NCBI RefSeq assembly: GCF_025790165.1 | Contig: NZ_CP094970.1 | Location: 1 to 64,000, forward strand | Direction of reading: 5' to 3' | Source: Solicola gregarius | Lineage (GTDB): Bacteria; Actinomycetota; Actinomycetes; Propionibacteriales; Nocardioidaceae | DNA length: 64,000 nt | Shown here: one piece after another, positions 9,436-20,793 of the stretch | Layout of the letters: each line of letters starts with the position of its first letter | Numbering within the stretch: position 1 is the first letter of the stretch | Made by a program: the position numbers and the translations under genes | Notes under the pieces: model-generated | Told to the model about the DNA's origin: nothing | Seen by the model: only the letters and a program-made list of their open reading frames with translations | Databases searched by the model: none

Positions 9436-12400
9436 CAGAACAGTTCGCCCTGGTCGGGGACGTCTTGGCCTTCGGCGCGGGCACGTTCGTGGTTCAGTTC
9501 GAGGAGGCGGTCGAGGATCTCGACGCGGGCGTCGGGCGAGACGGTCCAACGCGTCACTTGGCGGTAGGTGTGAAAGCCGTGGTCGAGTTGGAGGTCGTCC
9601 CATCCGTACGCTTCTATCGTCGCTTCGTCGACCTCGACGTGGATCTCACGCAACCGGTCCACATATGCGTCCCCCCGCACGTCCGGATCATTAATCAGGT
9701 TGTAGAGCTTCGTCAGACCAAGTCCGCGGCGCAGCATGATCTCACGACGCTCCTCGTCCAGGGCCTTGCCGACCTTATGTAATCGAGCGTTCGATTCTGG
9801 CTGCGGGAAGGTTTCGAACACGTCGCTCGGCGTGTATCTCATTCGCGTCTCATGCGTCGAGCCGTAAGCGATTGCCCAGTAGAAGTGAGGCGCAGACGAA
9901 AGTAGCCCCTCGAGCGCAAACGTTGCGTCAACAAAGACAGTTACGCCATGGCTAAACACCAGGTTTGCACTCACGCGAACGGGCATCAGCGTCTTGCTTG
10001 TGGATACCAAAACAAGCACGTCATCCGCGTTGGAGAGGGCTTCTCGAAGTCTTACGCCGGAGCGCTCGTACAGCCACCAGTCGCGTTTGACCTTGGGCTT
10101 ATTGCTGAGTTTCTCCCTCACCGGACGTACGCGGGAATCGACCCAGTCGAATGCTACCCTATACTGACCGGCCTGTAGCTCGGTTAAGCCAGTGAAGTCC
10201 ACTATCCAACGGGTAGGCGACACCGATGCAGTGCCATTGATGTCGTCCTTCCCGCTAAGGAAAGGGCGAACGACGTGGCCGACCGAATCATCCGCCTAAC
10301 CCACGCGTTCGCTAATTCAAGCGGGACTGAGAATTCCTCGACTCCGTTGATAAACGAGCCGACGAACGACTTTCCTGCGTTGGCCCGAAGATGTAAGGGA
10401 CGACCCTTCACCCGACCTTCGGGCTCCAAGAACGCCGATATTTCGGTAGCAGGATGGCCATCACAGTATCTGACGACACTCGAGCCTATGCGTGGTCTAG
10501 ACGCGACCCCCCATATCGCGGCGTACTCGAGGCTCACCGACTTGGAGGGCCACGGAGCGCTACGAACTGCACGAACGATCTCAAGACCTCCGGTCAGTAA
10601 CTGATCCAAGCCAACTTCCCGGGTGTCTCCCTGCGCCAGCGTGTTCGTCGCAATCAATCCGAGCCAACCGTTGTGCGCGAGGATAGCCCTAGCACGGAGA
10701 AAGAAGTATGCAACTAGGTCGGCGTTACCTCGCGCGCCATGCGCGACGACATTGACTAGCCACTCTCTAGCGTTAGCGCCGATAGCGCCTGAGACCTTCT
10801 TCCCACCGAGGAATGGCGGGTTTCCCACCACCGCGTCAAAACCACCTCGATCGACGATAACATCGGGCGCCTCGATGACCCAGTGCAGCGGTTGCCAGCG
10901 GTCATAGTCGGTCTGCACCGCCGGGGTAAGGCCATCGGAGATGATTTCCTCAAGTTTTGCACCCGATCGGCCGCCCGCACCGAACGCCTCTGAACATGCC
11001 CCTTCCAAAGCCTTGTAGGCATCCTCGAGCTGAACGCCTGGCTTTCCGCCGAGGCGCAGGCCGGCGGCGACCACTCCGTCTGCCATCCTCCGAAGTTCCG
11101 CCGTGGCTGCCTGAGATTGGCGAAGCAACCGCGACTTCCCAGCTTGGCTTCGCATCGGATCGTTCGGATCGACGGGTGTGGCCAGTTGCTCTCGTAGCTG
11201 GGTAGCCGCATGTAGCTTCGCTCGAACGTCGATGTAGGGAACGACGAACTTGCGCTTACGGTCCGGATCGATGTGGAGATGTTCGAGCTGTGCGGCCGTC
11301 GTCAGCCCGAGCAGCGAGTTGCCGCAGAAGATCTTGTCGTCGACGAACGAGAACGGCTTCGTCGGATCGAGCGAGACCAACCAGAGCGAGAGCTTGCACA
11401 TCTCGACGGCCATCGGGTTGATATCGGCACCGTACAGGCAGCGAGCAACGACCTCGCGAATCGCCCGGTCGTACGCGTGATCCGGCTTCGCGACTTCCTC
11501 GGTCGAGATCGCATCCTCGGCTGTCCATGCTTCGACGACTCGTTCGGCGAGGAACCGCGCCGCCGCGACGAGGAACGCCCCTGAGCCGGCAGCGATGTCG
11601 GCGACCTTCAGGTCGAGAATCGCCGTACTCCCCTTGAGGTGCCACTGATCGCGATCGTTCTCCTGCAGAGGCCCGGGTTCGTAGACGAGTGGCTCCAGGG
11701 CGTGTTGAACGACCTCTTCCGCAAGCGAGCGCGGCGTGTAGTGAGCACCCGCGTTCTTCCGAGAGGAGTCTCCGCGACGACCAGCCCACCTACAGGGACA
11801 ATGAACGGAATGCCTCGTAGGTCACGACGAATCAGTGGACTCCAGTCGACGAGGAATGCAAGCAGTTGCTCGTCGCTACCGACGACCGGGTTGAGTTGGC
11901 GAGTGACCTCAGCACGCTCTTCATCGGTGATGTCGGCGTTGTACGCCTTCACGATCTGCTTCGGAGTCGCCGGTTTGGCCGATGCTTGCCGTTCCTTCAC
12001 CTCGGCGAGCAAGGCAAGACCGAAAGTCTTGCCGTCACTTGACTCGTCGTACAGCCGCCGAAGCGTGCGGGCGTCGATCTCCGGTTCCTCGCCGTCCCTG
12101 CCGATAAGGCCGACGATGGCGTCACCCTCCACGGTCTGGCAGGTGTAGCCCAGCAGGCCCTCGTAGATGTAGCCGATCTGCTCGACATCGATGTCGCGGA
12201 AGGAGATCCGACGGGCTTCGTTGCCGATGGTGGCGTACTGGACGGATCTCAAGACGTGCAGCATCACCCGATCGCGGACCTTGATCCGCAGACCCTTGTC
12301 GTCGGTGGCCGACAGCCACGGGAAGCGACCAGGATCGAGCAGGCTGCCGCCGTACGCGGGCATACGCATCTCGTCGTAGTTGACTCCGTTGTGCAGAGCG

Positions 12401-13449
12401 TCGCTCACGGCGAGCAGGCGATGCCAGGTGTCGTACGTTTCGTCGAGCAACTCCTCACCGTGTGCCGCACGCTTATGGAGATCATCCAGGACGTCGCGCA
12501 TCGCGTACGACTCCCAGTACAACCGTTCGGTCGGGAGCATGCCGCGTTCCTCGGCGAAGAGCAGGAAGACGACACGCATCATGATCGTGACGGCCGCCTG
12601 ATAGACCTCGTCATCGTCGTCGGGCAGTGGGTCAGAATCGCCTACCGATCGTGCCTCGAAGCGGGCACGAGAGAACGAGCTGACGAGGAGTTCAACTGCC
12701 TTGCGTACCTGGGTGCCGAGAGCTTCGGTGATTTCCTCGGCGGCAGCTTCACTGTCTGCGAGCAACTTCGGTAAGCGTTCGTCGACGTTCTTGGTGCGGA
12801 ATCGGCGTTGATCGATGAGGGTGAGAAAGGCGTCGCGAACGAGCGGCTCTTCGCCCCAGGTAGCGGCGTCCGTGACCGCAGAGCCTGTGGGTTTGTCTCG
12901 GTGTGCCCAGACAATCGCCCACCATCGACCGTCGGTCACGATGCCCACCTCGACATCGGCCTTGCGAAGGAGTCCGGCCATCCGGTCGACCTCCGTCGCC
13001 GACCAACCGTCGAGCCCTGGGCCGCGCAGGTCATCCCTCGGTTCGACGATCCGCAGCAGGGCTGCATAGTCAGCGCCTCTGCCCTCGAGGGCGCCATCCG
13101 GGCGGATCCTGATCTGTTCACCCGGAGAATGGATCTCGAGGTCAGCGGGCACGTGATCGCCGTCGATGCGTAGGTCGTCCCATTCAGCGAGCTGACCGAG
13201 AACGGTGTCGACCCACGCACGAGTGATCTCGGCGTACTCATCTCGGTTGTCGGGTGTGCGGGCGTCATAGGCACGCAACCAGTTCGCGTACGCCTGTTTG
13301 AAGACGACACCTCGCTCGTCCGTGTCGCCGAGCCGGTCGACGCCGCTGGGCCACGCCGATTTCACCACGGGAAGGCTCAGGAACGGCCCGTCGGTCTCGA
13401 ACTGGTCGAGCCAGGAGTAGTCGACGGGACTGCTCCTTCGCTCCCTCAT
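9435..13449 (-). pseudogene. drmMI: DISARM adenine methyltransferase DrmMI, two frameshifts
   Basis: DrmMI is the large N6-adenine methylase that marks host DNA in class 1 DISARM. Read across frames it is about 1338 codons. It has a long N-terminal region (13449-11770, including VVFLLFAEERGMLPTERLYW), then AGAHYTPRSLAEEVV and VADIAAGSGAFLVA (SAM motif I), MAVEMCKLSLWLVSLDP, DAVVGNPPFLGGKKV (catalytic NPPF), and a C-terminal target-recognition region ending VPDQGELF. The frame changes at 11765-11766 and again at 10295-10296, where one G missing from a run would restore it. The ATG overlaps the drmD stop as ATGA. Both methylases of the island are thus broken on paper while the helicases, DrmC and the DUF4263 gene are intact. 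If real, self-protection would be at risk, which argues for checking the reads. Confidence 0.9.
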
Positions 13450-16400
13450 CGGATGGTCACCTCCCCAGACGCGGCGTCCTCTGGGGACAGTGCGAAGACC
13501 ACCGCGGCGTGGAACGTACGTGCCTTGACATCGGCATACCGGGCATCGACTGCGGCGAGTTCGCGTTCACGCTCCTCGGCGAGGGCTTGGATGCGCTCGC
13601 GGATCTGCGCGAGATCGCGCTCCGACTGTCGGCGTTCGTCGGTGAACAGGGCGAGCTGGTCATCATCGGCGAGTTCCCTCGCTTCACGCAGAGCTTCCTC
13701 GAGTGTGTGGCCAAAACGATCGAAGATCGCGATGACGCGATCATGATCGGCCTCATGACGTGCGGTGAGTTGCTGCTCGATGTCACGCCGGCGCCGGGCG
13801 ACGCGATCCTCGACCGCGGCGGCAACGCGTGCTCGGAGGCCGTCGGCTGTGTCACTGCTCCAGGCCGACGCGATCTGGCGAATGACCACGTCGCTGGGGC
13901 GTTCGAGCTTGTCAGAGTCCAACGCACGTTCGAGCAGAGCCTCCGACTTCTCCTCGCCGAGGGCCTGACGTCTGGCCAGTCGGGTACCGGCCAAGAAGAC
14001 CTCCTCATGAACACGCAGACCAGCGTCGCCGATCAGCACCATGCGGGTGACCGCGGCGGCAAAGGACTCTCGGAGCTCCGGAACGACCACAGCGGTGACG
14101 CGTTCGAGCGAGCGCTCAGTACCCCAGATGGCTGCGCGAAGCCGTTTGGTGGCCCGCTGCAGCAGCGGGCTGCCTAGGTGCTGGTACACGACGTCGGGAT
14201 CACCGCCCTCGTCGCGTGGGGCAAGCACCCGAGGGTCAAACGCGATGGGGCGAAGGTTGTCTGGGTCGAGGCGCGTGCTCAGGCCACGGGTGACCTGCTC
14301 CCAGGACTGGTCGAGCGACGGCAACCGCAGCACCGGAACGTCCGTGTACTCCGAGCCGACTTCCTCGAGCTCCGGGATACGGTCGAGCTCGAAAGCTGTC
14401 TCGACCACCCGCTGGAGATTGGCTGGGCGAAGGTGGAGCGTCTTGCGACTGCTGGTCAACTCGTCGGCGAGCTTCGTGAGTTCGGTACCGAGGCCGCGCC
14501 CGCCGGACAGCATCTTGCCCATCGGGTCCTTCTCGGCCCGTACGCTGGGGGCAGCGACGTCGACGCCGCCGAGTTGACGTTGGATGTCCGGAGCGATGAT
14601 CTCATTGGCAGAGCCGAGGTCTCTCATGATCTGGGAGACCCTTCGCGCAACTCGCGCCAGCATTTCAACGTCTGCGGCAAGCTCGTCAGTGGCGTCTGTG
14701 CTCGCCGTGAAGTGGCGGATCTCTGGCGGAATCTGTTGGCCATAGCGGTCGACCCGACCAATGCGCTGTTCGAGTCGATTCGGATTGAACGGAATGTCGA
14801 AGTTGACCAGCCGGTGACAATAGTTCTGCAGGTCGATGCCCTCGCCCGCTGCGTCGGTGGCCCATAGGATCCGGATCGGCTCCTTTGCAGGATCCTCGTT
14901 GAAGCGATCGCGGATCAGTTCCCGCTCGTCAGAGTCTGTGCCGCCCGCGATCACGTCGATACGCTCGGATTCCCATCCCTTCTGGCGAAGGATGTCGCGA
15001 ATCCAGTCGAGCGTGTCTACGTACTCGGTGAACACGACGACCCGCTCGTTGTTCCACTGACCATCGGGGCGACAGGCAGCCTCCAGGTATGCGATGAGCG
15101 ACTCGAGGCGAGCGTCGGGACGCGCGTCGTAGCGATGACCCCACGTGCTCAGCCACTCCAGATCCTCGGTGTCTTCATCGGACAAGGGCGGCAGGGCGTT
15201 CTTAGTCTTCTGCAGGGTCTGCATCTCGGGTTGTTCGACCCGGCCTTCTTCGGCCCCGTCGGAGTCGGTTCCGACGACCTCGTCGTACAGGCTGTCGAAG
15301 TCCACCGGCAGGTCTCCGGCGCGGGTCTCGCGGTAGATGTCCACGGTGCGGGCGAACGCAACGGGCGAGGACAAGAACCGCTTCTTCAGCAAGAGCGTTG
15401 CCATGTCCTTCGCCGCCCGGCTGCCATCGGCCCTCGCAACGGCGTTGTCCCGACGTCTGGTGAATTCGAGCAGCCGCTCGTACGCCTCCGACTCCTTGTC
15501 CGTCGGCGCGTAGTCGAGGGCCTTGACCTCACGTTTGACGAAGCGCCCCGGGATGTCGTCCTTGAGTCGACGAACAGCAACCTGCTCGAGAGCCTTCTCA
15601 TCGAGCGCCGTGCCTCGAACGAACCTCTGCGGATCGATCATCTCCAGAAGCGCCGTGAACGACTCGGTGTAGCCGTTGTGTGGGGTCGCGGAGAGGAAGA
15701 GTCGGTGCTCGCATCGCTCGGCCAAGTCTCGGACGGCGCGGGTGCGGAGTGAGTCGACGGCGTACCCACGGGTGCGGCCGACCTTGTCGCGGCGGGTCGG
15801 GGCGCTCGGAGCCACATGGTGGGCCTCATCGACCACGAGGATGTCGTACGCGAACCGCGAGGCGTCGCGTTCATGGGCGTGGAACGCATCGCGGAGCTGC
15901 CGTTGGGCGCGGGCACCGGGGAGCCACGACATCGATACGATGATGCGCGGAAAGAGTGTGAACGGGTTCGCGTGAACACCATGGCTACGGCGTACCTCGC
16001 GCATGGTCTCGGAGTTCATGATGGTGAACTCGAGGCCGAACTTCTCGGCCATCTCCTCCTGCCATTTGATCCGCAGGCCCGCCGGGCACACGACGATCGC
16101 CGTCCGCGCGCGGTGGCGCAGGAAGAGCTCCTGCATCACCAAGCCGGCCTCGATGGTTTTCCCGAGGCCTACGTCGTCCGCGAGTAGCAGGTTGACTCGT
16201 GGCTCTCGGAGCGCCCGAACCAGCGGTTCGAGCTGGTAGTGCTCCACATTCGCACCGGAACGAAACGGCGCTTGGATCGTCTTGTCGTCGGCGCTGGTCA
16301 GTGCTCCCCAGCGGAGGGCATCGATGAAGGCCGCAAGCCGTGCAGGATCATCGAAGCGTTCGGGAACGAGATCGGTCGGGAGATCCTGCGGCGGTGTCAG

Positions 16401-16712
16401 GCTGCGGCCGGGTTCGAGCTCCCACACCACGCGAAGTTCCTCGCCGAGGCGGTCGTCTTCGACCGACTGGAGCGTCACGGCGTGTTGGAGCTGCTGGACA
16501 GCATCGTCCTGCGCGCTTCGCGGGAGACTCTGTTGCTGAACGTCCGCCACTGCCCAGTTGGCTCCCCGGACGCTGACGATCTGTCCTGGCTCCGGCACGG
16601 CCGTGGCTGTCGTGTGTTCCCTCGCTGTCACAGAACCGACCCTATCGATGGACACCGACATGTGCTCGACAATCAGTGAACCCAATAGCCGACTTGTTGT
16701 ACGCGGAGTCAC
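13446..16712 (-). CDS. drmD: DISARM SNF2-like helicase DrmD
   Basis: DrmD is the SNF2/RapA-like DEAD-box ATPase that marks class 1 DISARM. The 1088-aa frame is intact. Walker A DDVGLGKTIEAG lies near residue 182, VVDEAHHVAPSAPT near 296, FLSATPHNGYTES follows, and the second RecA domain has VVFTEYVDTLDW, ATDAAGEGIDLQ and QRIGRVDRYGQ near 650. The C-terminal third is helical and charged. GTG 16712 is preferred because GAGGTC stands six bases upstream; ATG 16661 is the alternative. It is first in the DISARM gene string, so the operon promoter should lie in 16713-16928, where I see no clear hexamer pair. Confidence 0.93.
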   Translation of the reverse strand: MTPRTTSRLLGSLIVEHMSVSIDRVGSVTAREHTTATAVPEPGQIVSVRGANWAVADVQQQSLPRSAQDDAVQQLQHAVTLQSVEDDRLGEELRVVWELEPGRSLTPPQDLPTDLVPERFDDPARLAAFIDALRWGALTSADDKTIQAPFRSGANVEHYQLEPLVRALREPRVNLLLADDVGLGKTIEAGLVMQELFLRHRARTAIVVCPAGLRIKWQEEMAEKFGLEFTIMNSETMREVRRSHGVHANPFTLFPRIIVSMSWLPGARAQRQLRDAFHAHERDASRFAYDILVVDEAHHVAPSAPTRRDKVGRTRGYAVDSLRTRAVRDLAERCEHRLFLSATPHNGYTESFTALLEMIDPQRFVRGTALDEKALEQVAVRRLKDDIPGRFVKREVKALDYAPTDKESEAYERLLEFTRRRDNAVARADGSRAAKDMATLLLKKRFLSSPVAFARTVDIYRETRAGDLPVDFDSLYDEVVGTDSDGAEEGRVEQPEMQTLQKTKNALPPLSDEDTEDLEWLSTWGHRYDARPDARLESLIAYLEAACRPDGQWNNERVVVFTEYVDTLDWIRDILRQKGWESERIDVIAGGTDSDERELIRDRFNEDPAKEPIRILWATDAAGEGIDLQNYCHRLVNFDIPFNPNRLEQRIGRVDRYGQQIPPEIRHFTASTDATDELAADVEMLARVARRVSQIMRDLGSANEIIAPDIQRQLGGVDVAAPSVRAEKDPMGKMLSGGRGLGTELTKLADELTSSRKTLHLRPANLQRVVETAFELDRIPELEEVGSEYTDVPVLRLPSLDQSWEQVTRGLSTRLDPDNLRPIAFDPRVLAPRDEGGDPDVVYQHLGSPLLQRATKRLRAAIWGTERSLERVTAVVVPELRESFAAAVTRMVLIGDAGLRVHEEVFLAGTRLARRQALGEEKSEALLERALDSDKLERPSDVVIRQIASAWSSDTADGLRARVAAAVEDRVARRRRDIEQQLTARHEADHDRVIAIFDRFGHTLEEALREARELADDDQLALFTDERRQSERDLAQIRERIQALAEERERELAAVDARYADVKARTFHAAVVFALSPEDAASGEVTIR

Positions 16713-16928
16713 GACTTTGACCTCGACGCAGGACTGCGCTCAGTGAGAATTGGCCTCGGAATGAGACGTTCGGGCCGTGGCGGAGGGAGCGGATCTACAG
16801 AGGTGACCGACCACCCGTCAGGTTCGAGGTCCGGCGAAGCGTCGTGACACGGAGGCAACATCTTCTGGGGGTGTCGGACCAAGAAGAGATCCAACATGCC
16901 CGCGCATCCGAGAGCCACATCCCAGGAG
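16713..16928. other. Intergenic region upstream of DISARM
   Basis: 216 bp between drmD and a same-strand membrane protein gene. No open frame here looks real, and I find no strong promoter hexamers or inverted repeats, although the DISARM promoter is expected here. Confidence 0.4.
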
Positions 16929-17525
16929 CTAGTTCGTTGCCGTTTTCGACGTCAGACCGGGCACGCGCATGTTGTCACGACCCTCAAGAGGGACTGCAGC
17001 GCTCGACGCATTGTGCGCCTCAACGGGGCGATCGGCGTCGGCAAGCCGCTGCACGGACAGCTTCTGGTCGATTCGTCGGCGGATCTGCCGACGAGCTCGT
17101 GGGACGGTTCCAACCCAGTACACAAGCCCCACGATTGCGACGAAACACGCGATGACCGCCGGGATCATGAGCAGCGGCAACAGTCGTCCAAGGAGTCCAA
17201 GGATGACGAAGAGTGCATACGCCACCATGACACCAGCCAGAAAGATGCTTCTGACCGGATGCTCGCGTGCAAACTCCATCTCGGCAAGTGGCCTGACTGC
17301 CGCGGAGCGGGCAGTTCGTCTCCACTCCTCGGCCCAAGCTGTCTCACCGTCTTTCGCGAGCTGATCTGCCATCATCAGAAGGCGCTTGCGTTCTCGATAC
17401 CCCTTCTCGATCCGGTCCTGCGGGAGCCACTCGGTTCGGAACCAGTGGCCGGTCAGTCTGCTCGCACCGACGATGGCGAGTGGGATCACCGCTGCAAGAA
17501 CTACTCCCATTAGCTGGTTGCTCAT
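16929..17525 (-). CDS. Small membrane protein of unknown function
   Basis: A 198-aa protein I cannot name. ATG 17525 has a very good GGGAGGA site six bases upstream, so the longer upstream frame is rejected. Residues 5-22 form one hydrophobic segment. A charged, Arg/Glu-rich cytoplasmic-looking stretch follows (QDRIEKGYRERKRLLMMADQ and on), then two more membrane segments around residues 95-145. The C-terminus is basic and then polar. It lies just upstream of the DISARM island on the same strand. A signalling or envelope role is possible, but there is no direct evidence for a link with defence. Confidence 0.6.
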   Translation of the reverse strand: MSNQLMGVVLAAVIPLAIVGASRLTGHWFRTEWLPQDRIEKGYRERKRLLMMADQLAKDGETAWAEEWRRTARSAAVRPLAEMEFAREHPVRSIFLAGVMVAYALFVILGLLGRLLPLLMIPAVIACFVAIVGLVYWVGTVPRARRQIRRRIDQKLSVQRLADADRPVEAHNASSAAVPLEGRDNMRVPGLTSKTATN

Positions 17526-17704
17526 GTCGTCCTCCCAACGTTGGATTCGAATGATCCCGCACGGCGCTGACAATAGCGCCGCAATAGGACCGGCGACCAC
17601 CAGTCCGTTCCCGAAGGGCATGGGTGAGGCCGCGCGCCGCGCAAGCTCAGCTCGTCGTGTTGTTTCCAGAACCTGGCACGGAAGCGCACACGGACGGTGT
17701 CGAA

Positions 17705-19281
17705 TCAGGACATCAGAACGCCGGGGTTCATCACGCCCGCCGGGTCGAGCCCGTCCTTGGCGGCGCGGAGTACGCGGCCGAACGCGTCGCTGCGTTGCTG
17801 TTCGTACCACGGGCGGTGGTCGCGGGCGATGGCGTGGTGATGGGTGATCGTGCAGCCGCTGTCGATGATCGCGGCGGAGACCGCCGCCTTGATCTCGTCC
17901 CACTGTGAGAGCAGACCGTCCCAGCGTCCGGGTGCGTACACGCCGTAGTACGGCGCGGGGCCGTCGGGATAGACGTGCGTGAACCGACACGTCACGAGGC
18001 CGATACCGCAGACCGCCTCGACCGCCCGCTGTGCCGCCGTACGGACCGCGTTATGGAAGGCTTCGAATCGGTCCCATGTGCACGCGGTTTCGAACGTCTC
18101 CACCACCATCGAACGCTGGGCCATGGCATCAAGCTGGTACGGCATCCGCAGAAACGACGACCGCCACGAACCGGCGGCGTCCCGCTCCGTCGCCGAGGCC
18201 GAACGGTCCTTGGTCTCCCCTGCGCGTCCGCCGTGGTCGGCGACCAGCTCGAGCGCACGGTTCATCCACGCCTCGACCGGATGGTCGGCCGACTCGAACG
18301 CGACCACCAGCACTCCTCCGCTCGTCGAGATGCCGGCGTTCAGGTACGCCTCCGCCGGATCCAGCAGACGGCAATTGGTCGGGTAGAGCCCAGACTGCGC
18401 GAGCGCACGCGTCGCCTCGACCGCCTGCGCGAAGGAGTCGAGCTCGACCGACGTCGTCAGTCCGTACGTCGGCCGGTCCTGCAGCCGCATCCACGCCTCG
18501 GTGATGATGCCGAGACTGCCCTCGGAGCCGAGGAAGAAGCGATCGTGCGACGGACCAGCACCTGACCCCGGCAGCCGTCGCGACTCGCTCACCCCCGACG
18601 GCGTGACCACACGCAGCGACTCGGTGAGATCGTCGATGTGGGTGTACAGCGTCGCGTAATGCCCGCCCGCGCGCGTGGCCAGCCAACCGCCGAGTGTCGA
18701 GAACTGGAACGACTGCGGGAAGTGCCGCAACGTCAAGCCATGTGGGCGAAGCTGATCCTCCAAGCTCGGGCCGTACACACCCGGCTGGATCCGCGCCGCC
18801 CTGCTCGTACGGTCGATCTCGACGACCCGGTCGAGACGCTCCAGGTCGATCGTGACGACCGGACCATCGACCCGTGCCTCGACTCCCCGACCACCGAGCT
18901 GCCGCCGCCGTACGGGACGACCGCGATGCCCGCGTCGGAGCACCAGTCGAGCAAGGCGACGACGTCGGCCTCCGTACGCGGCCGCGCGACCCAATCGGGT
19001 ACGTACTGCAGATCGCCGCGCAGGTTGCGTACGACGTCGCGAAACGCCTTGCCGTGCGCGTGACCAGCCCGATCCGCGGGCGCATCGGAGCATAGCTCGG
19101 CCAGCGCGGCGGGCGGGCGTACGCGCGGCCCCGGGATGTCGAGCGACTCCGGGCTCGGCGGCTCATGCATCGTGAAGTCGTGCTCGGGTACCAGCGCCGC
19201 GACGCGCTCCACCAAAGCGGCCGCTTCGGCCGCTTCGACGGCCTCATCGACGTCACCCCAACCCCACCATGAACGACTCAT
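17705..19281 (-). pseudogene. FAD-linked oxidase, alkyl-DHAP synthase-like, one frameshift
   Basis: A vanillyl-alcohol-oxidase-type flavoprotein of about 525 codons. The N-terminal frame (19281 down to about 18890) holds VPDWVARPRTEADVVALLDW and the FAD-binding VPYGGGSSVVG. The second frame continues with VVTIDLERLDRVVEID, TLGGWLATRAGGHYATLYTH, FLGSEGSLGIITEAWMRL and GCTITHHHAIARDHRPWY. The three adjacent histidines match the alkyldihydroxyacetonephosphate synthase signature, so that is the best family name; the bacterial substrate is uncertain. ATG 19281 follows a GAGGAGTC site. The break is at the C-run 18885-18888: one more base gives VVGGVEARVDG in frame. It stands alone, 64 bp downstream of the Fic gene. 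This is likely a working gene with a homopolymer miscount. Confidence 0.83.
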
Positions 19282-19345
19282 CAAGACTCCTCACGAAGGA
19301 CACACGACGCCGGCAGCCGCGCCGTCGGCGCTCGATGCGAGCGTC

Positions 19346-20639
19346 TCACTCCTGCGTACGAGCAGGCACGGCGCGCTGCGGCGGAGAGGCTTGCGTGTCG
19401 AACTTCGTGCTCGCGAGTTGTCGCTCCGCGAACGTCACGAGATCCAGCACCTCGCCTGCCACGTACGCCCGAGTACCACGTTCAATCGACTTGCCATGCA
19501 ATATCCCTGCCTGGCGTAGCTCATCGAGGGCGGCGTTGGCAGCCGGAAAAGAAACACCGAGAATCCGTCCCAGCGTCGTCGCCGTCAGGACGGGCGCTTC
19601 CGGTAGCTCAGCGAGCAGCCTCGCCACCGCTGAATCCGACCGTGGCGTTTCACGCAGACCTGCCGACGTTCGGTGCGCACGGAGGCGTTCCTCCCAAACC
19701 GAGCGCAAGTCGCTGATCTGCTGCATCAGACGCCGTGACTGCTCTGCTGCGACCGCAGATGCCTCGATGAACGAGTCGAGCCACGCATGAAGTGCGGAGT
19801 TGGCTTCCGAGCCGCCTGCCGGCCCGTCGTGGCGATAGGCCCCGAGCCCTTCCACATAGGCCGTACGCAGGGTTGCGAGGACGAGACTGATCGGAAGCAC
19901 TGCCTGCTCAGTCATCCCGCGCCTTGTCAGCACGGTATGGATGAGTGCGCGGCCGACTCGGCCGTTTCCGTCCGTGAATGGATGGATCGTCTCGAACTGC
20001 GCATGCACAATGGCCGCTTGGATCAGCGGTGAGTGTGCCGAGCCGTTCAGGTAGTCGACGAGATCGGACATCAACGCGCTCACTCTGCTCGGCGCGGGCG
20101 GTACGAAATCCGCTCCGACCGGACTCCAGTCCGAGCCACCGATCCAGTTCTGCACCGACCGTAAGCCATGGTGCCGTAGTTGATCGGGGAGCAAGGCTCG
20201 GTGAAGGTCGACGATCTGATCGACGCTCACTGTCTCGACTTCGGCGAGCTCTGTCGTCGACCTCCACACGACCGTCATGTTGTTGGCAACGAGTCTGGCC
20301 TGCTCCCCAATGCCGCGAACATCCTCGGACTGCCCCAACTCGGCGAGCGCCACCTGCTGCGCCGAAGGTGCTATGCCCTCGATCCGAGAGCTCGCGATTG
20401 CTTCCGACCTCAGCAAGAATCGAGCCACCCCAGCCAGACCGTCCGCACCTGGGCCGTTCACTGCCCGGATACTCCGCTCCACCGTCGCGATCCGTCGCGA
20501 CAGGCTCCCCCTCAACCGCGAGCGCAAGGCCATCGACCGGGTCGGGAACATAGCTCTGGTAGCGACCCGAGCGCCGCGCACGACGAGGCACGCCCGACTC
20601 GACACTGGATTCCCACTGCGCGCTCTCCCACGCGGCCAT
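19346..20639 (-). pseudogene. Fic family protein with winged-helix C-terminus, one frameshift
   Basis: Fic proteins usually transfer AMP from ATP to a hydroxyl of a target protein. The core motif HPFTDGNGRVGRALIHTVL is complete, including the catalytic His and the GNGR phosphate-binding part. SSRIEG near residue 80 fits the inhibitory [S/T]xxx[E/G] helix of class II Fic proteins, so activity should be self-restrained. The C-terminus ends in a winged-helix segment (TTLGRILGVSFPAANAALDE). The N-terminus MAAWESAQWESSVESGVP to YVPDPVDGLALAVEG is in one frame and LSRRIATVERS onward in another. The switch falls at a five-C run, 20507-20511; four would keep frame. No antitoxin-like partner is adjacent. 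The upstream region carries an inverted repeat (20673-20694). Confidence 0.87.
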
Positions 20640-20672
20640 CGGGTCTAACCTTTCGCGAGTCCATGAAGCATT

Positions 20673-20694
20673 AAAGGATACGTAGTGATCCTTT
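20673..20694. promoter_or_regulatory. Inverted repeat upstream of fic, candidate operator
   Basis: AAAGGAT and ATCCTTT face each other across 8 bp, centred about 45 bp upstream of the fic start at 20639. A further AAGGAT half-site follows at 20715-20720. The Fic protein itself has a winged-helix end, so self-binding is possible; this is inference. Confidence 0.5.
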
Positions 20695-20793
20695 CACAGG
20701 TGTCTCGTGAATGTAAGGATATGAGCCACGGTTCTCACCGGGCGGGCTCGTGGACCTCTTCGCATCGGCTCGCATTCGCCGACCACACGTTCG

